From Phellopilus nigrolimitatus (Eukaryota > Basidiomycota > Agaricomycetes > Hymenochaetales > Hymenochaetaceae), in the NCBI GenBank assembly GCA_021029095.1, contig JAJOHG010000463.1:1-18301 (forward strand): a stretch of DNA of 18,301 nt, given 5' to 3'. Below the pieces are notes generated by a model. It saw nothing but the letters and a program-made list of their open reading frames with translations, did not search any database and had not been told where the DNA came from. Of this stretch, positions 1 to 9,500 are shown one piece after another (positions within the stretch are counted from its first letter, which is position 1; each line of letters opens with the position of its first letter). The translations under genes were made by a program, and so were the position numbers.

Positions 1-318
1 ATTACTCAAAATGGTAGTAATTTTTTAATCCGGTTGCAGCCATACGCGGGTGATCGGCGCGCGGTCAAACGCGACGTCGCATTGCACTTTCAGTCTCTCC
101 AGTCTTTCAAGAAGCCAAATATTTCCCAAATGTCATCGGCAGCATATAAATTATCATATATTTGTATTCCGCACTTTTTCTTCTTCGCTGATCTTTCAGA
201 CGGGCATGAGTACGTCCATTACTGAAGTCTTTCGCACCTCGAACTTGTTGTGACCAACGCGCCGATCACCCGCGTATGGCTGCAACCGGATTAAAAAATT
301 ACTACCATTTTGAGTAAT
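1..318. mobile_element. MITE-like element with 61-bp perfect terminal inverted repeats, left edge cut by window
   Basis: Bases 1-61 are the exact reverse complement of 258-318, and the match continues with a 1-nt indel to 66 and 252. The roughly 185-bp interior is AT-rich and holds no convincing gene; short open frames there lack family motifs. Long perfect arms around a small non-coding core fit a miniature inverted-repeat transposable element or a folded-back derivative. The ends contain the motif TTACTACCATTTT, which also repeats outside the right arm, so the true element may extend past position 318 and past the left window edge. No target-site duplication can be judged because the left flank is missing. 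The family is not recognised. Confidence 0.75.
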
Positions 319-350
319 TACTACCATTTTTAGTAATTACTACCAAATGG
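297..350. repeat. 19-bp tandem repeat, about 2.6 copies, at the right end of the MITE
   Basis: Units begin with AATTACTACCA at 297, 316 and 335. The first two full units differ by one base (TTTTGAGT versus TTTTTAGT) and the third diverges after 11 bases. The inverted counterpart of one unit lies at 4-22 in the left arm. Such subterminal repeats are often transposase-binding sites in DNA transposons; that role is inferred here. Confidence 0.7.
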
Positions 351-429
351 GGATACGGTACAAAAGTTGAAAAAAAAAGTGAGTACTCTTTTTTAGAAAC
401 GACAGATGTTGCTCAAGGGACTTTTGTAC

Positions 430-489
430 TATTTTCTGAAATTAAGATACTTGGAGAACGATTCTCCAAGTATCTTGATTTCGAAAATA
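430..489. repeat. Near-perfect palindrome with potential 28-bp stem
   Basis: The core AAGATACTTGGAGAA at 444-458 is perfectly inverted at 462-476 around a 3-nt centre (CGA). The pairing extends outward to 430 and 489 with one mismatch and one 1-nt bulge. Weaker inverted repeats enclose it: GTACAAAAGT 358-367 with 420-429, and GGGGATA 349-355 with 488-494. It may be a second small inverted-repeat element next to the MITE or a cruciform-prone site. No coding frame crosses it. Confidence 0.75.
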
Positions 490-494
490 TCCCC

Positions 495-1060
495 TTTTTC
501 ACTTTTATCCAGGGCTCTTGAACTTTATCTTTTTCCAGGATTCGAGCTTCCGCACATATCTTACATATTTTATCTATAAAAACGGCAATGATGCCCGGAG
601 GGCGTGCTCAGCGCCCATTGCTCAGGGCCCGCTCGGCTACACATGTTAGTTTATTTTGGAGCCTTTTAGGGTTGACTTTTGGCTGATGGTTCAATATTCT
701 AATCTCATCACCGCAAGCGCTGATGTTAGTCATACCTCCCATGCGCTCTATATGCGGTAAATTTCACTGTCATTCTAATCTGCCATCTACTTATTACAAA
801 TAAATTCACTTAGTTGTTGCTACTTGTGTATCGCAGAATCTGTGCAACAACTGGATTTCGTTTAAAAAATTGTATTTACTATTCGTGTTAAACGGTCGAA
901 TACTCGGTAGTTGCTGATTAAATGACAGGCCTTCGCGATCACGCATCATCGAGACGTTAAACATGCTTGTTAAGAAATTCCACCCATATCAACGAACCAT
1001 CTGTATGCTGTGAGCTTTGCGTTATAGTACAAATGTGCTTCGGTCCATCAAAGTGACTGT
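495..1060. other. Intergenic stretch, nothing recognised
   Basis: This AT-rich stretch lies between the palindrome and the stop codon of the PPR-like gene. I see no open frame with family motifs and no RNA gene signature. It should hold the 3' untranslated region of the minus-strand gene that ends at 1061. Confidence 0.5.
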
Positions 1061-2873
1061 CTAAACCACTACATTATTCCGAACCATACCTTCATCCCTG
1101 TCTACCGACGACTTGACCTTGTTCGAAACATTATTCTCCCTTCGCCACAACCTCCTTTTCGCCCACCTCCACTTGCGGTTTTCTACGCTTGTCCCAAGCA
1201 TCAATCTGGAGAACGCTATTCGCCGGATTCTCCACGGCAGTTTGACATTCTGCTCGCCGACAGCATGTCGCTGAACATGTAAAGCCTCCCGTGTAACAGA
1301 CTCCCGTACCTCCGCCGCTAGCCACTTCCGCGCAGTTTTTACGCGGCCTTCCTGTAAGGCAATGTTGACGATACGACGTCGGACGCGCCTATCAATCATA
1401 ATAGTCCCCCATTTTTTGCGGAAGGCGAAGGTAAGTTGCAGCGCATGAAATGTCGGTTTTACTCTCGCACCCGCCAAGTTTCGTAGCAGAAGGAATAGCG
1501 TCGTCGACGATGGTCGCAAATGCGGCTGCCTCTCCAAGAATACTTTGACGAACTTGCGGTTCGCAAAATGGGCTTTGGTGTTGAAGGGCGAGTATGCGAG
1601 GTGAAGATGCAGGATGTTCAAACACCGGCGCTTTTGAAGACGACTGAGGCGTTCGGGCAAGCGAGAGATCCATTCCATGGTCAACGCCCTCGCTGTTTCT
1701 GCTCGAGAATCCTGCAATAAGTGGCGGACGATCATGTATATGAAACGGTCCGGAGGTTGAGCCTTTGAAGGTGGAAAAGAGGAGAGGGTCGAAAGAACAT
1801 GTGACGTCCAGTCTGTTGGAGCGGTCTGAAAGAAATGTGTTCGCAAGGCCCTGGACCTCGTTGACCCTCCCGAACGCTCATTTTCTATCTTCTCTTTATC
1901 TCGTGTCAATTCTCGCGAAGAAGAGTTGAACTCCTCTTGTTTACTGCGCCCAAGCAACTCAAGCCATAGAAGTAACGTAGCTTTCTTGTCACCAGATGAC
2001 AGTTCCTGACGAGCAAATATCCACGCTCGATACCATTGTCCAGTCCGGACAAGTAATCTAACGAAAAGAATCTTGCTGCCGTCGTTAGGCTTGATTTGCC
2101 TCGCCTCCATACGTCGAAAAAGCTGAAAAGCGGTCGCGTATGACGTATGGCGAATGGATAACTGAACCAGAAAATTATACGACGCGGCAGATTGGAGTGA
2201 TGAATATAAGTTATGATAGCCGATCAAGCGTGATAAGGAGGGCAATGGTGAATGTGTCAAGGCTTGATGAAGTCGAAGCTCGAGCTCTTCTGGAGTGAGC
2301 GGAAAGAATAGCCTTGAATGTTTGGATTTTCCGGAAGGTCTGGGTAGCGCAGGCTTCAGTACACCTCTGAGCTCTTCATCGGAGATCCAGAAAATCTCGG
2401 GGCTACGCTCCCTCGACAAGCCTGTTTGTTCATGAGGTGCTAAGGAGTCGACGTCTGAGAAAATCGTGTACAAATTAGGGACATCTTTGTGATGATAAAG
2501 CGCGTCTCTTTCGAGATGTACACGACGTCGCGGTGCATTGGTGCACTTGGGACATGCGTGCACTTGGCCTCCCTGAACATGTTCGTCGAAATCAGCAGGA
2601 ACGGCGCTACGAAGACATGCGATTTTAGAAACACCAGAGAAATGAGGGAAATGCAACGTACTTTTCCCGGTTCACCGTGCCTGCACAAAGCAGATCGGGT
2701 ATGGTCACGCCTTCACAATCGCTGCTCGCGTTCTTCACCTCCAAAATATTGGGGGGACATAAGTTTCGGACGGCGCGGATTTGGAGCGCCGCTACATCGC
2801 TGAGTGGGCAAAACGCACGGAGAGATGAAGCGAAATGGCCTCGCATCCCGCTGCGAAGTGCATGTTGAAGCAT
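1061..2873 (-). CDS. Pentatricopeptide-repeat-like protein, probably mitochondrial
   Basis: Two exons on the minus strand, 2873-2662 and 2606-1061, are joined across a 55-nt intron (GTACGT...TCGTAG) in frame and give about 585 aa. The N terminus (MLQHALRSGMRGHFASSLRAF) is basic and free of acidic residues, as in a mitochondrial presequence. Around residues 200-260 is a helical-repeat stretch, including FQLFRRMEARQIKPN, with the FxxMxxxGxxPN-like pattern of PPR motifs; further Leu/Arg-rich helices follow. PPR proteins bind organellar RNA and act in its processing or translation, but no specific target can be named. The C terminus is very rich in Arg and Lys. A second in-frame ATG at 2846 is possible. 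The gene is divergent from SNU13, with 261 bp between the start codons. The PPR call rests on pattern resemblance, so a different helical-repeat family remains possible. Confidence 0.6.
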
Positions 2874-3134
2874 GCATGGGGCAGAATGACTCGTGCTATC
2901 CCGGTGCGCGAGTCCGTAGCTGCCGCGCAGAAAGCAAGTCGACGAACTTTTCTAGCTTCGAACTTCGCGTCCGCGTCTAAGAAAACAGCTGATCGTGGGA
3001 TAAATTGGTTTTACGTAAGACGTATGGTGAATCGCCTGAAAATTAAATTGACAAAACCTCCTCTCCAGGACCAGCACCCAGCCATTGACCAAGGATCTAG
3101 TACTTTGTACAGCGTGAGGTCGGAATAAAAAACC
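2874..3134. promoter_or_regulatory. Divergent promoter region between PPR-like gene and SNU13
   Basis: The 261 bp separate two oppositely oriented start codons and must carry both promoters and both 5' untranslated regions. A plus-strand open frame crosses it (2835-3128) but lacks family resemblance. I see no clear TATA box. Confidence 0.5.
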
Positions 3135-3687
3135 ATGTCAGACGAACAGAAAAGCAAAGCTTGGCCCCTCGCAGATGCGACGCTAACGAACCAGGTATGT
3201 CAATATCCTTCATAGTCCCAAGTTGCATGCAATTGAACTACTCCCTCTTCCTGAAGATATTGGACCTTGTGCAGCAGGCCTCGTCGTACAAACAGCTCAA
3301 GAAAGGAGCCAATGAAGGTGTGTCTCTCTCTTCAACTTTGGCCTTGGTGCTCACACGACTTGCCAGCTACCAAAACTCTTAATCGAGGCATTGCAGAGTT
3401 CATTGTTCTCACTGCAGACACCCAACCTATCGAGATTTTGCTGCACCTACCGCTCTTGTGTGAGGATAAGGTGAGCTCTTTTTTATTGATTGGTTTCTTC
3501 CTCCCATTCCGTTCTGACTTCGATGAAGAACGTGCCATACGTCTATGTGCCCTCTAAGGCTGCCTTGGGCCGCGCTTGTAATGTAACAAGACCCGTCATC
3601 GCTGCTAGCGTGACCACCAACGAGACGAATGAGCTGAACAGCCAAATTCGCGCAGTTAAGGACGCCATTGAGAAACTCATGATCTAG
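3135..3687 (+). CDS. SNU13: SNU13 / 15.5K (NHP2L1) kink-turn RNA-binding protein
   Basis: Four exons (3135-3194, 3257-3317, 3367-3470, 3529-3687) with introns of 62, 49 and 58 nt give 127 aa, against 126-128 aa in yeast and human. The protein belongs to the L7Ae family. It binds the kink-turn of U4 snRNA in the U4/U6.U5 tri-snRNP and of box C/D snoRNAs with Nop56, Nop58 and fibrillarin, so it acts in the nucleus and nucleolus. The kink-turn contact segment [14 protein letters not shown] is at residues 35-48, with Asn39, Glu40 and Lys43 matching the RNA-contacting residues. It is followed by [25 protein letters not shown] and [15 protein letters not shown], all near-invariant in the family. 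Each splice restores a conserved motif, for instance NE|ATKTL. The introns are too short to host a typical box C/D snoRNA. The gene converges on Cut8. Confidence 0.97.
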
Positions 3688-3990
3688 TATATATATTCAC
3701 TTCTGTCCTGGAATACATTATGTAGATTCTGCGGCTGGATGATAATGCACAAATGCTGAGACGATGTTAGATGAAGAGGGGCAACAGGGAAGTGACGTGT
3801 GTACAAAAAGTAACAAGATAACATACTACGTATTATGCAAAGCCATCTGAAGATACTCCCGACCTATCTACCGAGTTCGTGATTCACGATGTTGGATACC
3901 TATTTCTGAACATGATATGTGCAATAAGCTGTCCGTCAATTGATCAGTAATGCGTCCCGCGCTCGATATCAAAGATGGAGCCACAGCTTC
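3688..3990. other. Convergent 3' region between SNU13 and Cut8
   Basis: The stop codons of the two convergent genes are 303 bp apart. The stretch is AT-rich and should hold both 3' untranslated regions and polyadenylation sites. I see no gene in it. Confidence 0.5.
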
Positions 3991-5238
3991 TCATCCAAAT
4001 GGTGCACGACGACCAACAAGCCAGCCCGCTGCAGAGATCCACCTATCCCGCACGGACTTCAGGCCATTTTCAAGGTCGCCGTTGATCCCTTGAACTCTGG
4101 CCTCAGCGTATCTGTCCAGTGCTTCCGCCCACCCTTGGGCCACCCCCGACCCGAACATACCACCCTCCTTTAAATACAGATCGACTCTATTCACCCATGC
4201 TATCCACTCCTGTATTAAGCGCGGTAGAAGAAGTGGCGCTAAGCTCGATTGGCAGAGTGGAGGTTGAGAAAGAAGGTGATCCGTTAGAGTCGATAAGTAC
4301 CCAAAGGTTTCTGAGGGGTGGGCGTAGATTTTCTCCTTCCCAGTTTGTGCTGCATGCGACGAGGAAGCCTCGGAGGTGTAGGAGAAGTAGGGCATGTACG
4401 AGAAAGCCGTAGAGACGAATTCGGTTATGAGTGGCCGAAGTCGTGAAACAACATAGGCATCCCGCATGCCATAGTTCGACTGCGAAGACCGGCCAAAACC
4501 AGTCAAGGAGTTCGATGATGGGGTATTGCTTGCGCGGTTGGCACCAAATGTGTTGCTCCCAAATCCAAATGAAGCCGTCATGGGTTGAAGCGAAAAGGGA
4601 GGAGGGGATGAAGAGGAATATGGGTATTCGTCCCGAAGCTTCTTGGCAGCTTGGTTTACGACATCGAGGGCGGTATCTAGCGTTGGACGGGGTATCAATG
4701 ATATGACGGTCGGTTTAAGGGAGGGATTCGTTTGTATGAGGGACGTCAGAATGGGCAACAATGACTGAGGAGGTAAGCTCGCTAAGGAAGGCAGTCAGGA
4801 TCCAATTCGCCTAGCTAATGAAGCGTCACACATACCGAGCAACATGCCGACATCAACACCATCACCGGAGTCACGCTCGGGCGATTTGTTCTCCTTGTTC
4901 GGCTTGTCGTGGTCTCCTCCGCCCTCATGCGAGCCAGATTCGGACACGCGATGTACGCGCATCTGCTTGATGCGTCTTGCAGGACGCTCCGGCGTTGGGC
5001 TGCGGTCCATTGCTTCGTCGCTGTCCGCATCATCATGTCTCCGTTTCTGAGCGGATCTCTGGACTGCGAAAGATGTATGGGAAGGCGAGAATGAAGAGGC
5101 CTGCATCGCTTGTGGCTGCCATCCAGGCAGAGAAGCCGCTGGGGACAGACCGAAGCCGAAAGCGAGGGGAGAAGGAGAATGGTTGACAGCAGCCGTACGA
5201 AAGCCGAATTGAGGAGTCGGGTGTATTATTCCTGCCAT
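3991..5238 (-). CDS. cut8: Cut8/STS1 family tethering factor for nuclear proteasome
   Basis: Two exons, 5238-4836 and 4781-3991, flank a 54-nt intron (GTATGT...CCTTAG) and give 397 aa. The start at 5238 sits in a strong context (ACCATGG) and opens with MAGIIHPTPQFGF, like the Cut8 N terminus; an in-frame ATG at 5283 would add 15 less typical residues. The splice rebuilds GMLLASLPPQSLLPILTSL, the conserved opening of the Cut8 core (about residue 130 on), followed by LIPRPTLDTAL. Cut8/STS1 anchors 26S proteasomes at the nuclear envelope and supports mitosis and DNA repair; in fission yeast it is itself a short-lived proteasome substrate. Residues about 65-94 (KRRH ... RPARRIK) form a plausible bipartite nuclear localisation signal in an acidic, Ser/Pro-rich disordered region. 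A Ser/Gly/Asn-rich insert splits the helical core. The downstream neighbour on the left is SNU13; PAC3 lies upstream in the same direction. Confidence 0.92.
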
Positions 5239-5918
5239 GGTGGTATGAGGAGAAAGATAGCGGAGGAAAAAGGTCGTGGCCACTCGAGGGTGACGAGTGC
5301 GAGTGTGAGTTCGAATTCAGTTCTCAAAGCGAGTGGCTGCCTCTATCGGCTATCGGACACAGTCTGCCGGCCCTAAATGCATCCGTTCTTATAGCCTCAA
5401 CTTGCTCCTTTCGTCGTTCCTCCTTTCTTTCTCTTCTTCCCCCCCCCCCCCCCCCCCCCCCCTTCTTCCCATTTTATCTGGCCTTCGTGAGTGTCTCTGT
5501 CGTCTCTGTATATCTTTTCGCGAGCGGAGAAGACACAAACATGAGAATCGCTACTCGGAAGCTACCCGCTTATGACTGTTTTCATATACCCAAATTTCTG
5601 AGCTCTTTTCTCCAACTCTCCGTCCTTCCGCGGTTACTCGCTAACCTTCATTATCTAGTGCCCTGCGCGTCTGTCGTGAATGTGAGTACTGTTTGCATGC
5701 CTTTTGGGAGCGATGAATAAAATAGAAGTCAAGCCCTGATCCTCGTCTCAAGGACGAGTGTTGATGAGCATCCATGCTAATACTGACCCTTACCTTCGTG
5801 CTCTGCTTTTACAATTTATTTACCACCCAGAACTAACCCCCCTCCTTTAGATTCAAATAATTCGTATGGCCAAGATTCACGGAATTGACAAGTAATAAAC
5901 GTACATGCTAGATAAAAT
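5239..5918. other. Cut8 promoter and PAC3 3' region, no gene seen
   Basis: These 680 bp lie between the Cut8 start and the PAC3 stop, both on the minus strand. The part near Cut8 is pyrimidine-rich on the plus strand and contains a run of 24 C. Open frames here (for example 5333-5575) are low-complexity and show no family motif. I see no RNA gene. Confidence 0.5.
5439..5462. repeat. Homopolymer of 24 C (poly-G on the Cut8 sense strand)
   Basis: An uninterrupted run of 24 C lies in a CT-rich tract about 200 bp upstream of the Cut8 start codon. The length may be unreliable, because such runs are prone to sequencing and replication slippage. On the Cut8 sense strand it is a G run that could form a quadruplex-like structure. 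Confidence 0.9.
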
Positions 5919-6444
5919 TTACATATCACCTCGTAGAAGCTCGACGATCATCTTCATAACACCTTTGAATGTGCTCTGTGAGCTATCGCACGATCGTCCA
6001 TGGCTGCCATCGTCCACATGCGTTCTTTTAAGTGCCAGTCCGACAACAACGCTGCGCCGTTCTTTGTCATCGTCCGCGGTTAGTGTCCATAGCAGGGTTG
6101 AGATGTGCGACGCATATAGCGAATGAAGCGTAGCGAGATATTGAGACGGGGCGCTACCGAGGAGCGGAGTCAGCTCGATGGAGGGGGGAGGCTCGACAAG
6201 AGGAACGTCGTCCGTCGTTGGCAGCAGAGGAAGCAACGGTGCTGTCGGTGGAATTGACGCCTGAATCTGTCGGATGAAAATAAAATGAGAAAGTGTATGG
6301 GGATAGCAGCTGCTTTGAATGTACCAGGTTTCCAACTTTGCCCATTTGGGTGACGAGGACGAGGACTCTGTCTGCATAGTGCAGTATAACGACTTCCGTT
6401 TGGACGCCATCTAGCGTCCTCGTCAAGTGAGACGATGGTTGCAT
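5919..6444 (-). CDS. PAC3: Proteasome assembly chaperone 3 (PAC3/PSMG3/Poc3-like)
   Basis: Two exons, 6444-6325 and 6266-5919, are joined across a 58-nt intron (GTACAT...CCGACAG) and give 155 aa; human PSMG3 is of similar small size. The start is the first ATG of the frame, at 6444. The sequence TLDGVQTEVV ... VLVLVTQMGKVGNL matches the N-terminal half of PSMG3 (QTEVV, ILVLVTQFGKMGTL). The splice gives GNL|IQASIPP. The second half has a variable Pro-rich loop, then a strand ending VVVGLALKR and a C-terminal helix. With its PAC4 partner, PAC3 forms a heterodimer that guides ordered assembly of the 20S proteasome alpha ring in the cytoplasm. The gene is adjacent to Cut8, another proteasome factor, and shares a 77-bp promoter with MED16. 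The family is fast-evolving, so the call rests on one motif block plus size. Confidence 0.85.
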
Positions 6445-6521
6445 GACGGACGCGTGGACGCGTGCAGAAGCGAGACGCGTCAAAACCAGTTGGTTCGCCT
6501 CTTGTGGCTTATCCTCGTACT
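6445..6521. promoter_or_regulatory. 77-bp divergent promoter with three ACGCGT (MluI cell-cycle box) sites
   Basis: Exact ACGCGT hexamers occur at 6450-6455, 6458-6463 and 6475-6480. The third reads ACGCGTCA, fitting the extended ACGCGTNA form. In yeasts this box is the binding site of MBF (Mbp1/Swi6 or Res1/Res2/Cdc10), which drives G1/S transcription. The three sites sit in the only DNA separating the PAC3 and MED16 start codons. Function here is inferred. Confidence 0.65.
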
Positions 6522-9500
6522 ATGAATGAATCAAGCAAGGCTGCAACCAGACCACTTCCCTTCCCTCAATCTCGCACTCACTCCCATTCGCATGCACCTT
6601 CTCATTCTCTTGGCAGCACTGAACTCAAACTCCTAAATAACACGTCCGCAAAGACAGCGAAGGGGAAGCACAGAGAAGAAGAGAATTGGCATTTCGGCTG
6701 GTGGGACTATGTCCCTCTCCTCGAAGCTCGTAAACCGTAAGCCCGATGATTAATGCCAACCTGTCGTCTTGTCGCTCACAAACTATACAGTCCTGTCCAG
6801 TGGACAAGCTCGTCACTGATCATCACCGCTCATTCGACGGAGCCTCGCGTCATATGCCTGCATTTTCCCTCCAATAAGCAGTTCACTCTGCCCAGCCCCC
6901 CCTCTTTGGCGGCCTCGCCTGCCTCCTATGAGCCTCCGACGCTGATAGCCGGCTCTGCTCGAGATGATTGGATTTTTGCCTATTTTCCTGGGGTCGACGT
7001 AGATGGGGTAGGCTGTCTGTGGAACAGGTCACGGATGGTCGATGATTGGGCCGTCAAGGAATGGCGGACATATGCGCGGGGGGACGCTGCCGTAGCAGCT
7101 CGCTGGCTCAACGTAGATAGAGAGGTATGTTTTAAGTTTCAAGAGCTCGTGCCGCAGAAGTGACAACAGACGTTGGCGTTCTTTTAGTGGGTGACCGCAG
7201 ACGCAGGTCCACCAGTTCGCCTGCCAACGCTCGGTCCTTTCATCCCCCTGTCAAATCCAGTCTTACTCGTTGTCACTGAAAGTCATTCATGCAACATATA
7301 CTATACACATCCTCCGAGTGAACAAGTGAAAATGCTCAGTGCGTCACTATCACGCCGATCGTCTTCTCGAGAGGGCCAAGAAAGGATACCTGGGGAACGC
7401 GTCGACGGACCTCGAGGCCTGGGCCGATGCACGCAAGCAGCAATTGGCTTCGGTTATGACGGTTCGTTAAGGATTGCTGAATTATACATATATATACATA
7501 TACATATCTTAACGAGCACTTTGGCAGAGTCTTCAATACTTATTGCAACGTATTCATCCTTCGTTCCTTCCGTTGAGTCCGACTCCTTTACTGCAAACAC
7601 GTCAGAATTAGCTATGTCACTCGCTATGGGTCCTGCCCCTCTTTCCGAGCCTGTGATAATTTCTGAATGGGAAACATGGAGAGACGAGAATATCATTGAA
7701 GTATGCGAAATCGGCATTTCCATACAAGGACTCCTACTGAGTATGCTCTATTCTGTACCTTAATCTGTCTACTCTGACGTCTGTTGTCTTTAGGCCTTTC
7801 CACAACGCCCTTGCCTTCGATACGCAACTTTCCTCCACCGAACCGACATTTGACAGACTTGACTTTCGTGCCATCTCTTCCATCTTTGCACCAGGGACCA
7901 CTTTTTCCCTCCACGCCTACACAGACACACCGCCATGTAACGCCACAGTCGTCTCCAGCAACAGTGCATACACATGTAACACAATCCCCCGGACGGCCTA
8001 TCCATAGGACTCCTGTGAAAGGCACGCCTCCGAAGGCCAATCTTGAAAAGATGAAAGGCAGGCTTCAAGGCGCTATGTATCTCCTTTGTACAACCCTGGA
8101 TTTGGGGCATTGTAAGCTTTTCAGGCTCGACATTTTCCATGATAATAGTCATTTTTACTTAATTTTAGATGCGTCAAGTCCTAAGTCCGAAGTGACGCTG
8201 TATACTTTCTGGCGGAACCAGGCTGATCTTGTAGTGCAAACTTGGGTGCGGCTTTCTTTAATGTATGTGTATTTTATTTTAATGGCTTTTTCCAGTACTA
8301 TAAGCGCACTTCCCATTTAGCAGTCCCCTCCGGCATTATCATGCATCTTTCGCCGTCTCAACCGACCAACTCTGCTCAAAATACAGGCGCTTTATTGGGA
8401 GTTTTGAGAACCGACGGTCGAATTCTGAAGCGGAAAGAAAGGCAACTTGTCGCTACTGGAAGACTCCAGATGCTGCGGCTGTAATACCTTTCCCACTATG
8501 GATACAGCTACGGTGACTGACATTCTACCTTTTAGACCGGATTTGCAAACGGACGACAGTTGGGAGCCCACGAGCATAGTTTGTCCCGTCGGCCCCCGAG
8601 GAGTGGATCGTAAGACGAAGATACTTCTTTGTTTGTGACGAAACACAGACTAACGTGAGCCATCAGTCCCCTTTAGCTTGGCTGTGTCTCCAAACCGAAC
8701 ACTCGTATGTGCAGTATCTCCGTCAAGTCTGACGGGTTTTGCAGAACCGACATGCATACATCCTCACCCAACCAAAACCATGCACGCGGCGCAAGATTTT
8801 GGTAGTTCTCTTTTATTTCTCCATTCTGTTTGAATTTTTCTCATAGCATATCTTTTTATTTCAAGGTGCGCAAAAAGCAAAGAAGCATCTCGCGTCATCG
8901 CTTGAAGTCGCTGTTCAGAAGCGAATCATGCCCAGTGATGTTGTTCACTTCTTGGCCATGCAGTGTACTCCAATAGCGATCATAGAAGGCGTGCTCGCAA
9001 CTGTTCTTCTTAATTTTGACACGAACGGAAATGGTTTGACGAGTATGTGGACGAATGAAGTTATCGGAGCTGCTGTGGAAATGTATCGGTATGTGCATCC
9101 TCATTATCGGGGCTAACTTAACATTAACCAAACAGCACTAGTATCAAAAGTCGTTCCGCTCGGACCGAATCCGAAAAGAATGATTTGACATCCCGTTACC
9201 AAGTTGGCCGTGAAATATGTTCATTGTCTGCGTGCAATACTGTCTGGGAAGATACATTCGACAGCAGAGGATACGACTTAGGTATGTCTTCCTTTGTCTT
9301 GATGTTGGTTTAAGGGCTCATTTTAAGTAGACGCTGTCTGGTACTTGACGTCTCTCTGTAGCTACTTCAGCGAATTTCTGGAGAAGCTCCTGAAGGAATG
9401 TGTTGAGTTTTCAAGCGATGAGGCTATGGCGATGAGCTTGAAGGCTGAAAGGGGCGACGCCACTGCATCTTTAATTTCCCCTATAGCAGTCGGGAATAAT

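Noticed and set aside
34..253. Short plus-strand open frames inside the MITE
   Set aside because: They run through the inverted-repeat arm and its core, overlap in two frames and contain no protein family motif.
2835..3128. 97-codon plus-strand frame upstream of SNU13
   Set aside because: It overlaps the first exon of the PPR-like gene and the divergent promoter, and its residues show no family pattern; SNU13 has a complete start downstream.
3195..3528. Possible snoRNA in SNU13 introns
   Set aside because: The introns are 49-62 nt and lack box C (RUGAUGA) and box D (CUGA) pairs in proper spacing, so no intronic snoRNA can be supported.
4119..4706. Plus-strand frames opposite Cut8
   Set aside because: They are mirror frames of the Cut8 coding exon, which has clear family motifs on the minus strand.
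7462..7527. Treating MED16 intron 3 (and intron 5, 8112-8168) as coding
   Set aside because: Both are multiples of three without stops, so the frame reads through. However, they have GT-AG ends, AT-rich content and normal intron length, and their removal restores family-like strands.
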